Source of the DNA: Odobenus rosmarus divergens
Lineage: Eukaryota > Chordata > Mammalia > Carnivora > Odobenidae
Length of the DNA stretch: 64,000 nucleotides
Assembly (NCBI RefSeq): GCF_000321225.1
Contig: NW_004451506.1
Location: forward strand, 651,082 to 715,081
Direction: 5' to 3'
A program made the translations under genes and the position numbers. This document shows positions 9,656-20,045 of the stretch, in pieces (position 1 is the stretch's first letter; each line of letters begins with the position of its first letter). Below the pieces are notes generated by a model that had not been told where the DNA came from, did not search any database, and saw only the letters and a program-made list of their open reading frames with translations.

Positions 9656-10915
9656 CCTGCAAGGCTAAGGTTAGGATCCAGGTTTCCAGACTGTAAGATA
9701 ACCTGAAGTCAGGGTCCAACTCCCTCAGCAGGTCCCCAAAACAAATTAAAATACAAACTCAAGAGCTGAACTCACAATCCCTGTATTTCCCAGCCACAAT
9801 TCTGTCCCCTGAGCGGCAATGTCAACTCCGGCCAGCTGTGCAGACGCTGCTAAACCTCTGGAATCCTGTTCTACCCTGAGGCAAGGCTCTCTTTGACTGT
9901 CCTGCTTTCCCATGGAAGCCGCCAGGTTGGGCTACTCGGCGGACACCATTTTCCTTCTCCTGGGCAGCAGTAATGAATGTTTTTGTGAACAACCCGCAAA
10001 TAACCAGTAATAAACCTTCTCTAACTCTGCTAACCATCCCTGAACTCCCCTCTCATGAGAGAGAGAGCATGAGAGGGTTTTGTAGTAATTATCACGTTGC
10101 CAAACAAAGTAGCCCTAAATGATAGGCAGTCCTGAAGAACTCGCAGTTGTTACTGAATGCATTATGCTAACCTCCTCTCTGGAAAAAGAACCTCCTCAGG
10201 AGAAGGGACCAACTGTACCTGACCTCCACCCATACCTCGGAACTTTGCAAGGTGGTGAGCACTGAGTAGGTCCCAGGGGGATACTTGTGATTAAAAAGAG
10301 ATTGTCCCAACTTGTCCCAACCAGATGCTGTGACTCAGCCCAGCAGATCAGCTCCAGCTGGGTCTCCTTGGCAGCTGTGGGCTCAGGCGCTCAACAGACA
10401 GGTTAACATCTCACTGCTGGTGCAGGGATGAGGCCAGAACCGGCCCATCATCACTGGCAGCCAGTGAGAGGGGGGCATATGGCCTTGGAGACCAAAAACC
10501 AGACAAAGAGGCAAAGTGAACCTCCTCAAACAGGGAGCCTTCCTGGATCCTGCAAAGGACTATGCATGGGAATCCAATTTATGAAATTTTAGTTGACATG
10601 GCATAATAGCATTTTACCATTCTGCCTAAGAGTCTAGTCAAGCTCTCTGGATTTACAAGGTATTTTCACAGCTCTCCCCTCAATCAATGCTCACAAGACC
10701 TCAGTCGCCTACTGCTTGAGCTAGGCCTTGAACTAATTTCAAACTGACCGAACTTTCCCCACAGTATTGCTCCTAGGAAAGAGGTGTTTGAGCTCCTCGG
10801 TCCAACTGCGTGGAGAGAAGTTCTCTTCAGTATAACACCATAAAGCTGCTGCTGATCATCGATGATGATGTGGATAGGACCAGGTGTTAGGTCATCTGGT
10901 GGAGAAGTGCTTCAC
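9656..10915. other. Unassigned intron
   Basis: Mixed composition with no repeat family recognised; a small MIR starts after it. Confidence 0.4.
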
Positions 10916-11080
10916 CTATTAGACTCTCAGAATGCAAGCGAGGTGCTGTCCTATAAGGCAGGCACATGCCCATTTGCCAGTGAGAAAATGGGGGTTTGGG
11001 GCAGTCAGGTGCACTGCCCAGGGTTGGGGCCACAGGTTCTGAAGTCCATGCACTCTCTACTACAGAACACTGTCTCACTG
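10916..11080 (-). mobile_element. MIR SINE fragment
   Basis: 'GTCCTATAAGGCAGGCACAT', 'CATTTGCCAGTGAGAAAATG' and 'CAGGTGCACTGCCCAGGGTT' correspond to the MIR core on the minus strand. Confidence 0.6.
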
Positions 11081-11212
11081 AAGTTTGTCTCCAAAGCTGA
11101 CATGTAGTGGGGGCTGGAATTTCAAAAATATTCATATAGATTTCACCAACAGCCCGTCCACTCATCCACCATAGAGTCTTCCACATTCAGTGTAGAAACG
11201 TGCCAGGTAGGT

Positions 11213-11382
11213 GGGGACCTGGGTGGCTCAGTGGTTAAACAGCTGCCTTCAGCTCAGGTCATGATCCCAGAGTCCCGGGATTGAGCCCCTCATCGGGCTC
11301 CCTGCTCAGTGGGGAGTCTACTTCTCTCTCGGACCCTCCCACCTCTCATGCTCTCTCTCTCAAATAAATAAATAAAATCTTG
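11213..11382 (+). mobile_element. CanSINE with expanded tail
   Basis: GGGGACCTGGGTGGCTCAGT head, GGTCATGATCCCAGAGTCCC, CATCGGGCTCCCTGCTCAGT, then AAATAAATAAATAAAATCTT. The poly-A end has grown into the simple repeat described next. Confidence 0.95.
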
Positions 11383-11490
11383 AATGAATGAAAGAAAGAA
11401 AGAAAGAAAGAAAAGAAAAAGAGAAAGAAAGAAAGAAAAAGCAAGCAAGCAAGCAAGCAAGCAGGCGGGAGGGAGGAAGGGAGGGAGGTG
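11383..11490. repeat. Compound microsatellite at a CanSINE tail: (GAAT)n-(GAAA)n-(GCAA)n-(GGGA)n
   Basis: Four tetranucleotide repeats follow each other directly: GAAT, then GAAA with interruptions, then five GCAA units, then GGGA. Growth from the A-rich SINE tail is the simplest explanation. Confidence 0.92.
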
Positions 11491-11855
11491 ACATAGAGTT
11501 GTTAGACGGGAAGGTTCCTAGCATCACACCAGCAGTAATGACAGAGACATGCACTTGCCCTTAGTGTGTGGTGCTGCCAAAGCGTTCACAGTCCCATCAT
11601 AGAATCTCCAGGTTGGAAGAAACCTCCTGACAGGGCTGAACCCCTGCTTCATGACAGAAGTGTTCCTGGCCCACCTCAGTGAAGAAAGCAACTTGCTTAA
11701 AGAACCAATGTCAAGGTCTCATCTCCTTATTTAACGTCCGACATTTAATATCCTCCAGCCTGGCCCCAGCTCTCCTATAAAGTCGTGTCTCCCTTGATTC
11801 TAACCCGTGACACTTTCATTCCAACACTAATCATTTCCTCATGACATTGGGTACT

Positions 11856-12030
11856 ACAGCTCTAGAACCAGACAGCTCTGAGTTTGAATCCTGGCTGCTA
11901 GCTGAATGGGCCTGTGCAAGAGAACCTCAGGTCTCTAAATTTCAGTTTGCTCCCCCTGTAACATGACTAGAACAACAACACCAGCTTCCTGTTGTGAGGA
12001 TTCAGTTAAATAATGCATGTGATACGCCAA
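11856..12030 (+). mobile_element. MIR SINE
   Basis: 'CTAGAACCAGACAGCTCTGA', 'GTTTGAATCCTGGCTGC', 'TTTCAGTTTGCTCCCCCTGT' and 'TTGTGAGGATTCAGTTAAAT' follow the MIR consensus from the tRNA-like part to the core. Confidence 0.85.
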
Positions 12031-13177
12031 TCAATTTTTAAAAAAGCTCTTTAGGGAAAAAGGAAAAAAAAAAAACCTGTAAAAATGAAAACAATAAAAT
12101 GTTGGCATTTACACTTGCACACTGGCTTTTTACAGTGTTCTGGCTAGAAGATCCTTTCATTTTCCTATCCATTAGGAAACTACCTAAAAAAAAAAAAGAA
12201 TCTATTTCTTTTACAGTCATCCTAGACAGACATAGCTTGCAATAGATCTCTTACTTTCCTGACCAACTTCAGCTCTTGGGAATAAGTATCTCTGAATTTG
12301 ACACATTTTTACTCTTCTTTGATGTCCCTCTCATTGCCAAGTTACTTAAATCCTTTGCCCTTGGGCCTTATAAACTCCATAACCAAGATGTAAACATTTT
12401 TAGCCAGCCCCCTCTGAGCCCAGTACAGATCACAGATCATATGCATACAACTGTCTCTTGTCTCAATTTATTATCATTCTATCCCAGCCAAACAGTAAAC
12501 AAATCTCAATTAAAACCTAGGCCTCCCAATTAGAAAGAAGTGCTATCAAATGTTTAAAATATATATCCATGTGTACAGATCAGATAAATTAAGAGAAATG
12601 CTTAACCTTACATAAATTATTAACTTTATAAAAAAAAGGCTGAAGCACTGACATTGTGTTTGTAGGTCATTAACCAGCTGTCAAAGGAGCATGAAAGGGA
12701 AGAGCGGTTACAATCTGGGCGGCCTCGCCCTGCTAACAATTGCCCCAAGAACTGAGGTCATGGGGTGAGGAAAAGGGAGGAGGAGAAACACAAAGGATTC
12801 ATAATTCTTGAGCTCAAGTAAAAGGACGCATAGAGCTACTGAGCTGTCTTCCTTGTACTTCTGCTCACTACTAAGTTTTGCTCTTTGACAAATACAGTGA
12901 GCGGCTACTCTGAGCCAGGTGCCTTATTTACCAGATGAATAAGGGTCATCTTATAAAGAGATCACTGTCCTGAGATGCCATATGAGTTACCTGAAATGGA
13001 TGTCCTGTGCCCCTATGGAACATGCTCAGAGAGCATGTTCAAAGCAGTTTTGCCCTCCCGAGGTGGGCCGGATGGCATCTTTTGTGCTCAAGCTAACACG
13101 AGCAACCAGTCCCAGCCCTGGGCTTCTCCGTGTCACAATCATCTCTTCTGGATTCAGTTTCCTTGTTGGTAAACTCT
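12031..13177. other. Unassigned intron
   Basis: A-rich runs at 12060-12080 and 12186-12197. No repeat family or exon recognised. Confidence 0.4.
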
Positions 13178-13222
13178 TGTGTGTGTGTGTGTGTGTGTGT
13201 GTGCATGCGCGTATATGTGTGT
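13178..13222. repeat. (TG)n microsatellite
   Basis: About 13 uninterrupted TG units, then imperfect TGCATGCGCGTATATGTGTG. Alternating purine-pyrimidine sequence of this kind can adopt Z-DNA. Confidence 0.95.
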
Positions 13223-13915
13223 TTAGGGGGTAGGGAGAGTTAATGACTGGACTTTGGACTTGATTTCAGTGGTTGCTCACCTCTTCTGATCTCTGGACCC
13301 TTTTGGGACTCAAATGAAAGCTTCCTACAGAAACAACACACATATAGTTATAGGTCATTGCTATCAACCTATTTAGCTCTAATACCCTATAATTTTCTAA
13401 AATGGGTTGCAGGCATACAAAATGCAAAAGCTTTTCAAAACTTAGGAAAAGAGGGAAATGCCCTCTTTCTGCTTCTTGGGTTTGTGTGCCCTTGGGCAGT
13501 GTAGCTGAGGAGGCACAGGAGGAACCCACTGGAAAGCAGCACCCAGCAGCTCCCTCAAGAGGCGGGGGGCCTAAGGCCTGCCCGGGGCTCCAGTGAATGT
13601 GCCCAACAAAGATTCTATTCTCCGGGCCTCCTGCCTAGAATGGGGCTGGCTTGGCTGCCCGCATCTGGCTCAAGGCTCACTCTCAGGCAGGGGAAGAAGG
13701 GTTTTTAGTGAAAAATTGCAGCTAGGAGCCTTGCCCAGAGCACAGAATGCTTCAAAGACTTGGAGCCACGGACAGACATAGGGGACGTGGTAGCCGCAAG
13801 CTGACAACTCCCAAAGCCTCAAAGAAATTCAGAGAAATAATTTTGAGGGCACACCTCAAATTCACTTTAGAAACCAAGGCTTCCCTCCAGCAAAACACAG
13901 TTGGCCAGTATTAGA
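13223..13915. other. Unassigned intron
   Basis: The stretch at 13285-13330 (CTGGACCCTTTTGGGACTC) weakly resembles the hAT-type element at 1225-1400, but too little is shared to call it. Confidence 0.4.
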
Positions 13916-14010
13916 CAGGAGGGAGAGAAGGAGGTGGGAGAGAGAGAGGCGGGAGGAGGAAGGAAGAAGGAGGGTAGGGGAAGGAGGGAGGGAGAACGTG
14001 GGGAGGGAGG
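13916..14010. repeat. Purine-rich tract with a G-quadruplex motif
   Basis: About 95 bases of almost pure A/G on the + strand. At 13972-13992 four runs of at least three G are separated by short loops (GGG-TA-GGGG-AAGGA-GGG-A-GGG), which fits the canonical G4 pattern. The G-rich strand is the template for CREB3L2. Confidence 0.85.
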
Positions 14011-14507
14011 CCACCTTCATGGAGAGTAGTCCTTAGACCTGAGTGGATCTTGCCCTGCAAACGGGATACAACCAGATGCCTAGTAGGAAAGAAAACTGGC
14101 TATTCCCTGTCAAAAATCACAAGGAAAAAAAAATGGCTCCCAAGTCAAACCCTACTACAGTAAAACTTCAAGGGCACTCAATTTTTTGCTGGTACCAATA
14201 TTAAGGTATAATACATATTTCTCTAAATAAACAAATGTGGGGTTGAACTTTAGAATTCCTTATTACACAGGCAGTTTGAAGGGTTTTTTTTGGGGGGGGG
14301 TAGTATTTTCGGTAAAGTGATATATGCTTTACTGAAATTTCACAAGCAGTAGGAGAAATTGTTTCTAAAGAGCCCAAACATCCAACCGTTGGTTTGTAGT
14401 ATCCAGATGTGGCTTTCTTTGTAAAAAATAAAAGGTATGTGAAATAGGCTAGAAAAGGCACTGGGGGAATGTCTATGTAAAGGAACCCTATTATAAATCC
14501 ATTGGTA

Positions 14508-14622
14508 GTCCCGAATCGGGCTCCTTGCTCAGCAGGGAGCCTGCTTCTCCCTCTCTCCCTCTGCTTGTGTTCTCTCTGTCAAATAAATAAAATCTTAAAA
14601 AATAATAATAATAAACAAATAA
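14508..14622 (+). mobile_element. 5'-truncated CanSINE
   Basis: It begins within the body (GTCCCGAATCGGGCTCCTTG) and lacks the tRNA-like head, yet keeps the AAATAAATAAAATCTT tail. A perfect 15-bp target-site duplication ATAAATCCATTGGTA flanks it at 14493-14507 and 14623-14637, so it was truncated at insertion rather than broken later. Confidence 0.93.
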
Positions 14623-14637
14623 ATAAATCCATTGGTA

Positions 14638-15135
14638 AGGTGTATTCTATTTTTTGTAAAAAGAGTCACCCCTAATTTATTTATTACGTAAATATGAATT
14701 TTTATGTGATATTTGTTTCCAGGGAGACATACCAATACTAATTCCTTTTAAATGACATACTTTTTCATCATTAAGACAAGTAATGATGCATTTTCTCCAA
14801 ATGCAATCCAATCTTAACGGTCTATAGCAGGTCTTCTTGCTTAACGATTGAGGTGAAAAAATTCATTATTTCATTTTATACAAACAAATCAGCTAATAAG
14901 AGTAAAGGAGAAACACCCTGTGGGTGGCTCCTGCTGGCAAAGGAGAGCTCAGAGATTCAGAGTTAACTAGCACAAAAAAATTCAATCTGCCTACTTCTTA
15001 GTTCATTTATGTATATAGCTGCAAATGCCCCAAAATGTGCTTCTTCATTCTTTTGGAACCCAAACCAGCCTTAGCCTGGTAGAAGGCTTCTCCCTTCATG
15101 GCTTAACAGTATCTAACCAATCCCTACAGGAATAA
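14638..15135. other. Unassigned AT-rich intron
   Basis: No repeat family recognised; AT-rich with no coding features. Confidence 0.4.
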
Positions 15136-15245
15136 AAATTATAAGAAAATATAATAATTAATAATAATAATATGCCATGTTGAACACATAGTGCTTTACA
15201 CAGGACAAAACACTTCCACATCATTATTGTATCTGATCTCGACAA
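15136..15245 (-). mobile_element. MIR SINE fragment
   Basis: 'GAACACATAGTGCTTTACAC' and 'CATCATTATTGTATCTGATC' match the core of MIR on the minus strand; a TAA-rich run precedes it. Confidence 0.5.
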
Positions 15246-17059
15246 GATCAAGAATTATCTAGAAGGTGGGGATGGGGCCTGTGGAGAAGAGGGGAGTACG
15301 TCAGGATTGCTGGTTTCCAGTTCTGTTCCCATTTACTTTCAGCATCGCCTGCTGCCTTCCGAACACTAACACAGAGAACTCAGTAACCAGATTCCTGATT
15401 CTCAAATGCTTTTTGAATTGTAATTTGGGCCCGAGACCAGGACATCCCCTCAAATTATGGGAGGAAATTCTTAGGATCCTTTTAGAGCAGGCAGAGCTGT
15501 TCCAAAAATAACATATAATCCATATCAGATGGAGTAGTCCTCTTTGATTTGTTTTAAGAAACTCAAACCATCCCCTGGAGTCCTTCTCTTGCCTCTTGCT
15601 TCTGCCACAACAGACAGCTGAATTTCCCCAACAACAAATTCAAAATCATGATCAAGCCAACCACCCAAGGTGGAGGCAGTACAGAATCGGCCATTTTGTT
15701 CTCTCCATCCGCAGTGGAGCCACAGAGACCTGGGATGCTGAGCGGCAGCCATCTTGACAGCCATTTCTACCCTCACTCAGTCCCTAAGTCCAGACTCTGC
15801 CTCAGCATTGCCAATGGGAGCACTGGTGACCCAGCAGGGCTTTCTGCCTGATCTATGCCACATGCCAAAGCCAACAGGTTTACTTTTAACCTTCCCACAC
15901 TTAAAATCCCCAACATAATGCAATCTAAGTCCAAACTCCCCACAGTTAAAATAGATTTAAATTTCTTATGCACCATCTCCCAAACTCTCTTGTTTCTTCC
16001 TAATTGATGTTTTTTCCCTTGTTGATAATCCTCCTTCTGTGCCTTACCTTCAATTTGCAGTTTCTACCCTTTTATGTTCTCATTATATAATAAGCCTCCC
16101 AGCTGGCTTATTTTGGCCAGTCTCTTCTGACTGTGTCTCCTGCCTCCTCCACAGACATAACTCCTCCTCCTCTTAGGTGCCTTCTACTCTAAACAAAAAA
16201 CAACTCCATCTCTCTACCCCATCACTCACCTTCCACTCTTCACCAGGAAACACCCAGGGCATTCCCTCAGGGCCTTCAACTTTAAGGAAGGCATAAGATA
16301 GTCATTGTTTCTATTCTCTTGGGTCTTACCTTAAAACAACTAAAATTTGGTATTTTTCCATTCCAGAAAAACTTCTGATTATGACAACAGGCTCCAGATC
16401 AGAGACTGATGAAGCTTGAAGAAATATTGGAAATCCTCTGGACCTATCTGGTCATTTTAACTTGAGAAAACTGAGGTTCGGAGCAATATGTGAAATCTTT
16501 ACACTCTTGATTCTGTAACCAGAAAGATGGTGACTATCATAGGGATCACCAAACAACTGACTAAAGAATCCCACAGACTCCCTTCATGGAATTCTTTGAC
16601 TAAGACATACATTTTGCAATGGGACAATTCTGTCTCGAGTTAAGATCCAATGCCAAGGATGTCAGGTGTGAAAAATTAAAGAAGCCACAAAGTTTTCATG
16701 GAAAAAAAAAAAAACCCTATTTATTTATGAGCCAGATATGTCATCAGATTACCAAGATCATCTCATCCCTAGAATGCCACACTAGGAAAAAGGGAAAGTG
16801 CTTCAAGAGTACAAGATACTATCTGTCTTCTTGTTCAAATGCACACAGAGTGACTCACTGCAAGGAGGTACCACTTCACCCCCAGATAAAAGCAACAGGA
16901 ATCCCACAGGTTGCCAAACTAGGAAACCCAGGCAAGATCTGGCTTAAAGCCACTTAGACTTTTGCTCTGTCAGATCTCACAGGCATGCTCCACCTCCCCG
17001 GAACGCTGGCCTGCTGAAATACACCAGAGGCTCCTAACCATGCGAAGGAGTGTTCCATC
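15246..17059. other. Unassigned intron
   Basis: A CT-rich stretch at about 15990-16250 could be very old L2. 'TGAGAAAACTGAGGTTCGGAG' at about 16460 is MIR-like but too short to call. Poly-A run at 16703-16715. Confidence 0.35.
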
Positions 17060-17215
17060 CACTGGAGTCATGAGTCAGAACACATATATTCTAGATCAGA
17101 TCTGTAATTTTTAGCAGTAACCTTGAGCAAATCACTCATGCTTTCTACTCCATCTGAAATTAGGAAAAATACAACCTGCCTTTCAAAATTGTCACAAAGA
17201 TAAAAAAAAAATTTG
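17060..17215 (+). mobile_element. MIR SINE (degenerate)
   Basis: 'ACCTTGAGCAAATCACTCAT', 'CTACTCCATCTGAAATTAGG' and 'AAATACAACCTGCCTTTC' follow the MIR order. Confidence 0.6.
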
Positions 17216-17596
17216 TAGATGGTCTGATCCAGATATAATATGGTGTTATGGCAAATAAAAATTGGCTGAGAACCATGAATGGGCTATGACCATGAAAGCT
17301 ACAGCCACCCACATAGTTATTTCTTACCTCCTCTTGACCAGCCGGTTAACAACTGCAAATATTGGGAGCGTGGCATCGGTTGGATGTCTGCTCCTGCATG
17401 TTCCTTCCTCTTATGAAACCCAACCAGCTGAGGTAATGAACCCCCTTCTATCTCCAAATGCTATTAGAATCCAAGAGCTCAACAGCTTGGTCAGGACAGA
17501 AATCTTGGGACATGAGAAGTAAAGAACCACCAGTTAGTTAGCTCTCTGTTAACTGTGAGACTGGAGAGAGACTGGAAAGGTAAGCTCCATTATTTT

Positions 17597-17796
17597 TTTT
17601 TTTAAAGATCTATTTATTTATTTGAGAGAGAGAGAAAGAGAGAGCATAAGCAGGGGAGGAGCAGAGGGAGAGGGAGAAGCAGACTCCGAGCTGAGCGCAG
17701 AGCCCGATGCAGGGTTCGATCCCATGACACTGAGATCATGACCTGAGCTGAAATCAAGAGTCAGAGGCTTAGCTGACTGAGCCACCCAGGTGCCCC
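17597..17796 (-). mobile_element. CanSINE
   Basis: Minus-oriented: poly-T, AAAGATCTATTTATTTATTT, GAGA run, ATCATGACCTGAGCTGAAAT, GAGCCACCCAGGTGCCC. The target-site duplication AAGCTCCATTATTTT lies at 17582-17596 and 17797-17811. Confidence 0.95.
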
Positions 17797-18174
17797 AAGC
17801 TCCATTATTTTAAATAAAGAAGCTAAAGTTAAGAGATGCCAAGTCACATCCTTAGAAGCAAAACTTGATGTTTATTCACTTGGAACAGTTTCTTTCACTA
17901 ATAAGAACTCAATAAATGCTGTTTCATTGTTATCATTACTACAGACTTAGCTGAAACTGGGACAATTATTAAGCATTTCTCTGATCTATCAGGCTATTAA
18001 CACTATAAAAGACTGTGAGGCTCATTTATTCCTGGTGATCTCATACTAGATTCTAGTTTGTTCATTCACTTACTAAGGGGCTCAGTGTTCAGTGCATCAA
18101 TTCTTAATTGATAGATCTTCTTCTTCCCCTTTTGAAAACCAGGCCCACAACTCCAGTCTTAAACCCTGATATTC

Positions 18175-18286
18175 CTCCATAGATCGCAATGATGGAGAAT
18201 CATGATTACATCCATGTTCCTTCTGTAATTCTCCATAGATCATGATTATGGAGAAACATGATTACATCCATGTTTCTTCAGTGCTT
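18175..18286. repeat. 56-bp tandem duplication (two copies)
   Basis: Units 18175-18230 and 18231-18286 both begin CTCCATAGATC and share ATGATTACATCCATGTT. By hand alignment they agree at 47 of 56 positions with no gaps. Each contains an ATCATGAT-type palindrome. It is not part of any repeat family I recognise. Confidence 0.92.
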
Positions 18287-19194
18287 TTTCATTTTATCCA
18301 GCAAATTTTCATGGAAACTCCTCACTCAAACTTTTATGAGAGAACTGGTCACAGCCAAACTGGATTATCAAGTGTTCACTTGGTGGGACACTGACAAGAA
18401 AGGCCCAGAAAACCCAAAGTAAGCCGACGAGAAGAAAGATCATCACCCAGGGGGCTACTGAGAAGCCATGCCAGAGCCAGCAGAAGACAAGAAAAATAGG
18501 GCAAGGTGGTTGTGAAAAAATGTCCTGGACATGTTCAAAGACACCTGGCCCTGTCTGCCAATAGCAAAAGCCAAAGCTTCCCCAAGATGGATATTCCTAG
18601 GTTCGCAAGTCTTGCTCTGGAAATGGACTCCAGGTGCCCCAAAAGGTATCCGTCTATGGGCTTTGGCCAACGGGCTGATATTCCATCACATAGCTACCAC
18701 CCCACCTTTCCTCTTCATTTGACCTCAGAAGGCTTGGAGAATGTCTAGTGAAGGTGAAAAAAGAAAGCCTGCATTCTCTTTCTAAGAAAGACCATGAATG
18801 GAATGTAGCAATCTCAGGGTTGTTATGAGAATAAGCAAACTGAAGATATTTTGCAGTCCCCCTGGGAAACAACGTGCGAACACCACATGTGAAAACTTAA
18901 ACAGCTTAATTGTGTAGTTTTCTCCCAAAAGACAATGTAGGGCAACACTTCTACAGTTTTTTTCAGTATTTAACAGGAGTGGATACTTGCTTCCTGAGTC
19001 ACAAACAGGGAGCGTGTGCTCTCCAGTCATAAAAGGTGCTTTTCCCTTATGCCTGAAGCCAACGGTCTCAGAAATTACAGAAGGTTTGAAAGTAATAACG
19101 ATGCAATGTTTTTGTGGGGGCAGGGAATGTTTTGGAAAGAAAGCCAGCAAAGTTTCATTAATAAATAAAATAAGAAGTCCAAAGGGCAGCTGCT
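18287..19194. other. Unassigned intron
   Basis: Long chance reading frames occur on both strands (up to 168 codons on the minus strand) but carry no recognisable domain. Confidence 0.4.
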
Positions 19195-19330
19195 GGGGTA
19201 GTAGAAGGAATGCTCTATTGGGAATCAAAAGGTCTGGGTTTAGACCTAGCTCTGTCACAACCTGGCTCTGTAACTTCAGGCAAGTCATTTAACCTCTCTG
19301 GGTCTCTTTTCTTAGAATACAAAATAAAAG
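19195..19330 (+). mobile_element. MIR SINE
   Basis: 'GTCTGGGTTTAGACCTAGC', 'TCTGTAACTTCAGGCAAGTC' and 'ATTTAACCTCTCTGGGTCTC' are the tRNA-like and core parts of MIR. Confidence 0.85.
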
Positions 19331-19929
19331 AGTAAAACCAGCTGGTCTCCCAGGCCTCCTGCAGCTCCGACATTCTGAGATCAGTTATGATGTAGGCGGC
19401 CTCTGTTTCCCCTCACTGAGGGTAATAAAACATCCTGAAAACAAATCTTAAGCCTGAGTCAGTGTTGCCTGCAACTCCTTCTCTCTGGCCTTTTCTGAGG
19501 CTCTTTTGGCAAAGAATTCGTACCCCTGAGGATGACTGAGCTAACAGCTGGACGGTACTTGGCTAATTCCTGCCTTTGAATAGCTGGCCTAGGAGACAAA
19601 CAACCAGACAGTATTTTATCAGAAAAAATGACTCAACTTTTGCAGGCCAACTATAGATGGAGAGAACTATCTAACCTAAAAAGTGCTGTACTGCTTTTCC
19701 CTGGCCCACACTCCCTCCCATGGACCAATATCCTTCCAGCCTTGGCTATGCAGAACCACTCCGAGAAAAGGGGGACAGAGAAAGGACTAGACAATTTCTA
19801 GGAAGCCCCAGAAGAATTCATGGCTCTAGTTTCATGTTTTCTGCTCCATTCCTTAGAAGAAACCAAACACTGTGAAGTGGTGAGAAGTTCTCAACCAGAG
19901 CATGTTGTTATTTTAGGTAAAAAGATTCT

Positions 19930-20045
19930 CCATTGATTGGAATTGTCCTGCATAACCCAGGGCTCCTGAACACTAAATGCTAGGAGCTTCTCACTCCCCA
20001 TCATGACGACAACCCCAAATCCACCATGGATTTCAAAAAGTCAAA
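19930..20045 (-). mobile_element. MER20-like DNA transposon fragment
   Basis: 'ATTGTCCTGCATAACCCAGG', 'GAACACTAAATGCTAGGAGC' and 'TCATGACGACAACCCCAAAT' correspond to the middle of MER20 on the minus strand. Confidence 0.55.

Noticed and set aside
13285..13330. Possible third copy of the hAT-type element seen at 1225 and 52335
   Set aside because: Only a short stretch is similar and no terminal sequence is present.
18782..19288. 168-codon open frame on the minus strand
   Set aside because: It has no known domain and no gene-like neighbours; it is interrupted by MIR-derived sequence at its upstream end (19195-19330). A single frame of this size is expected by chance in 64 kb.
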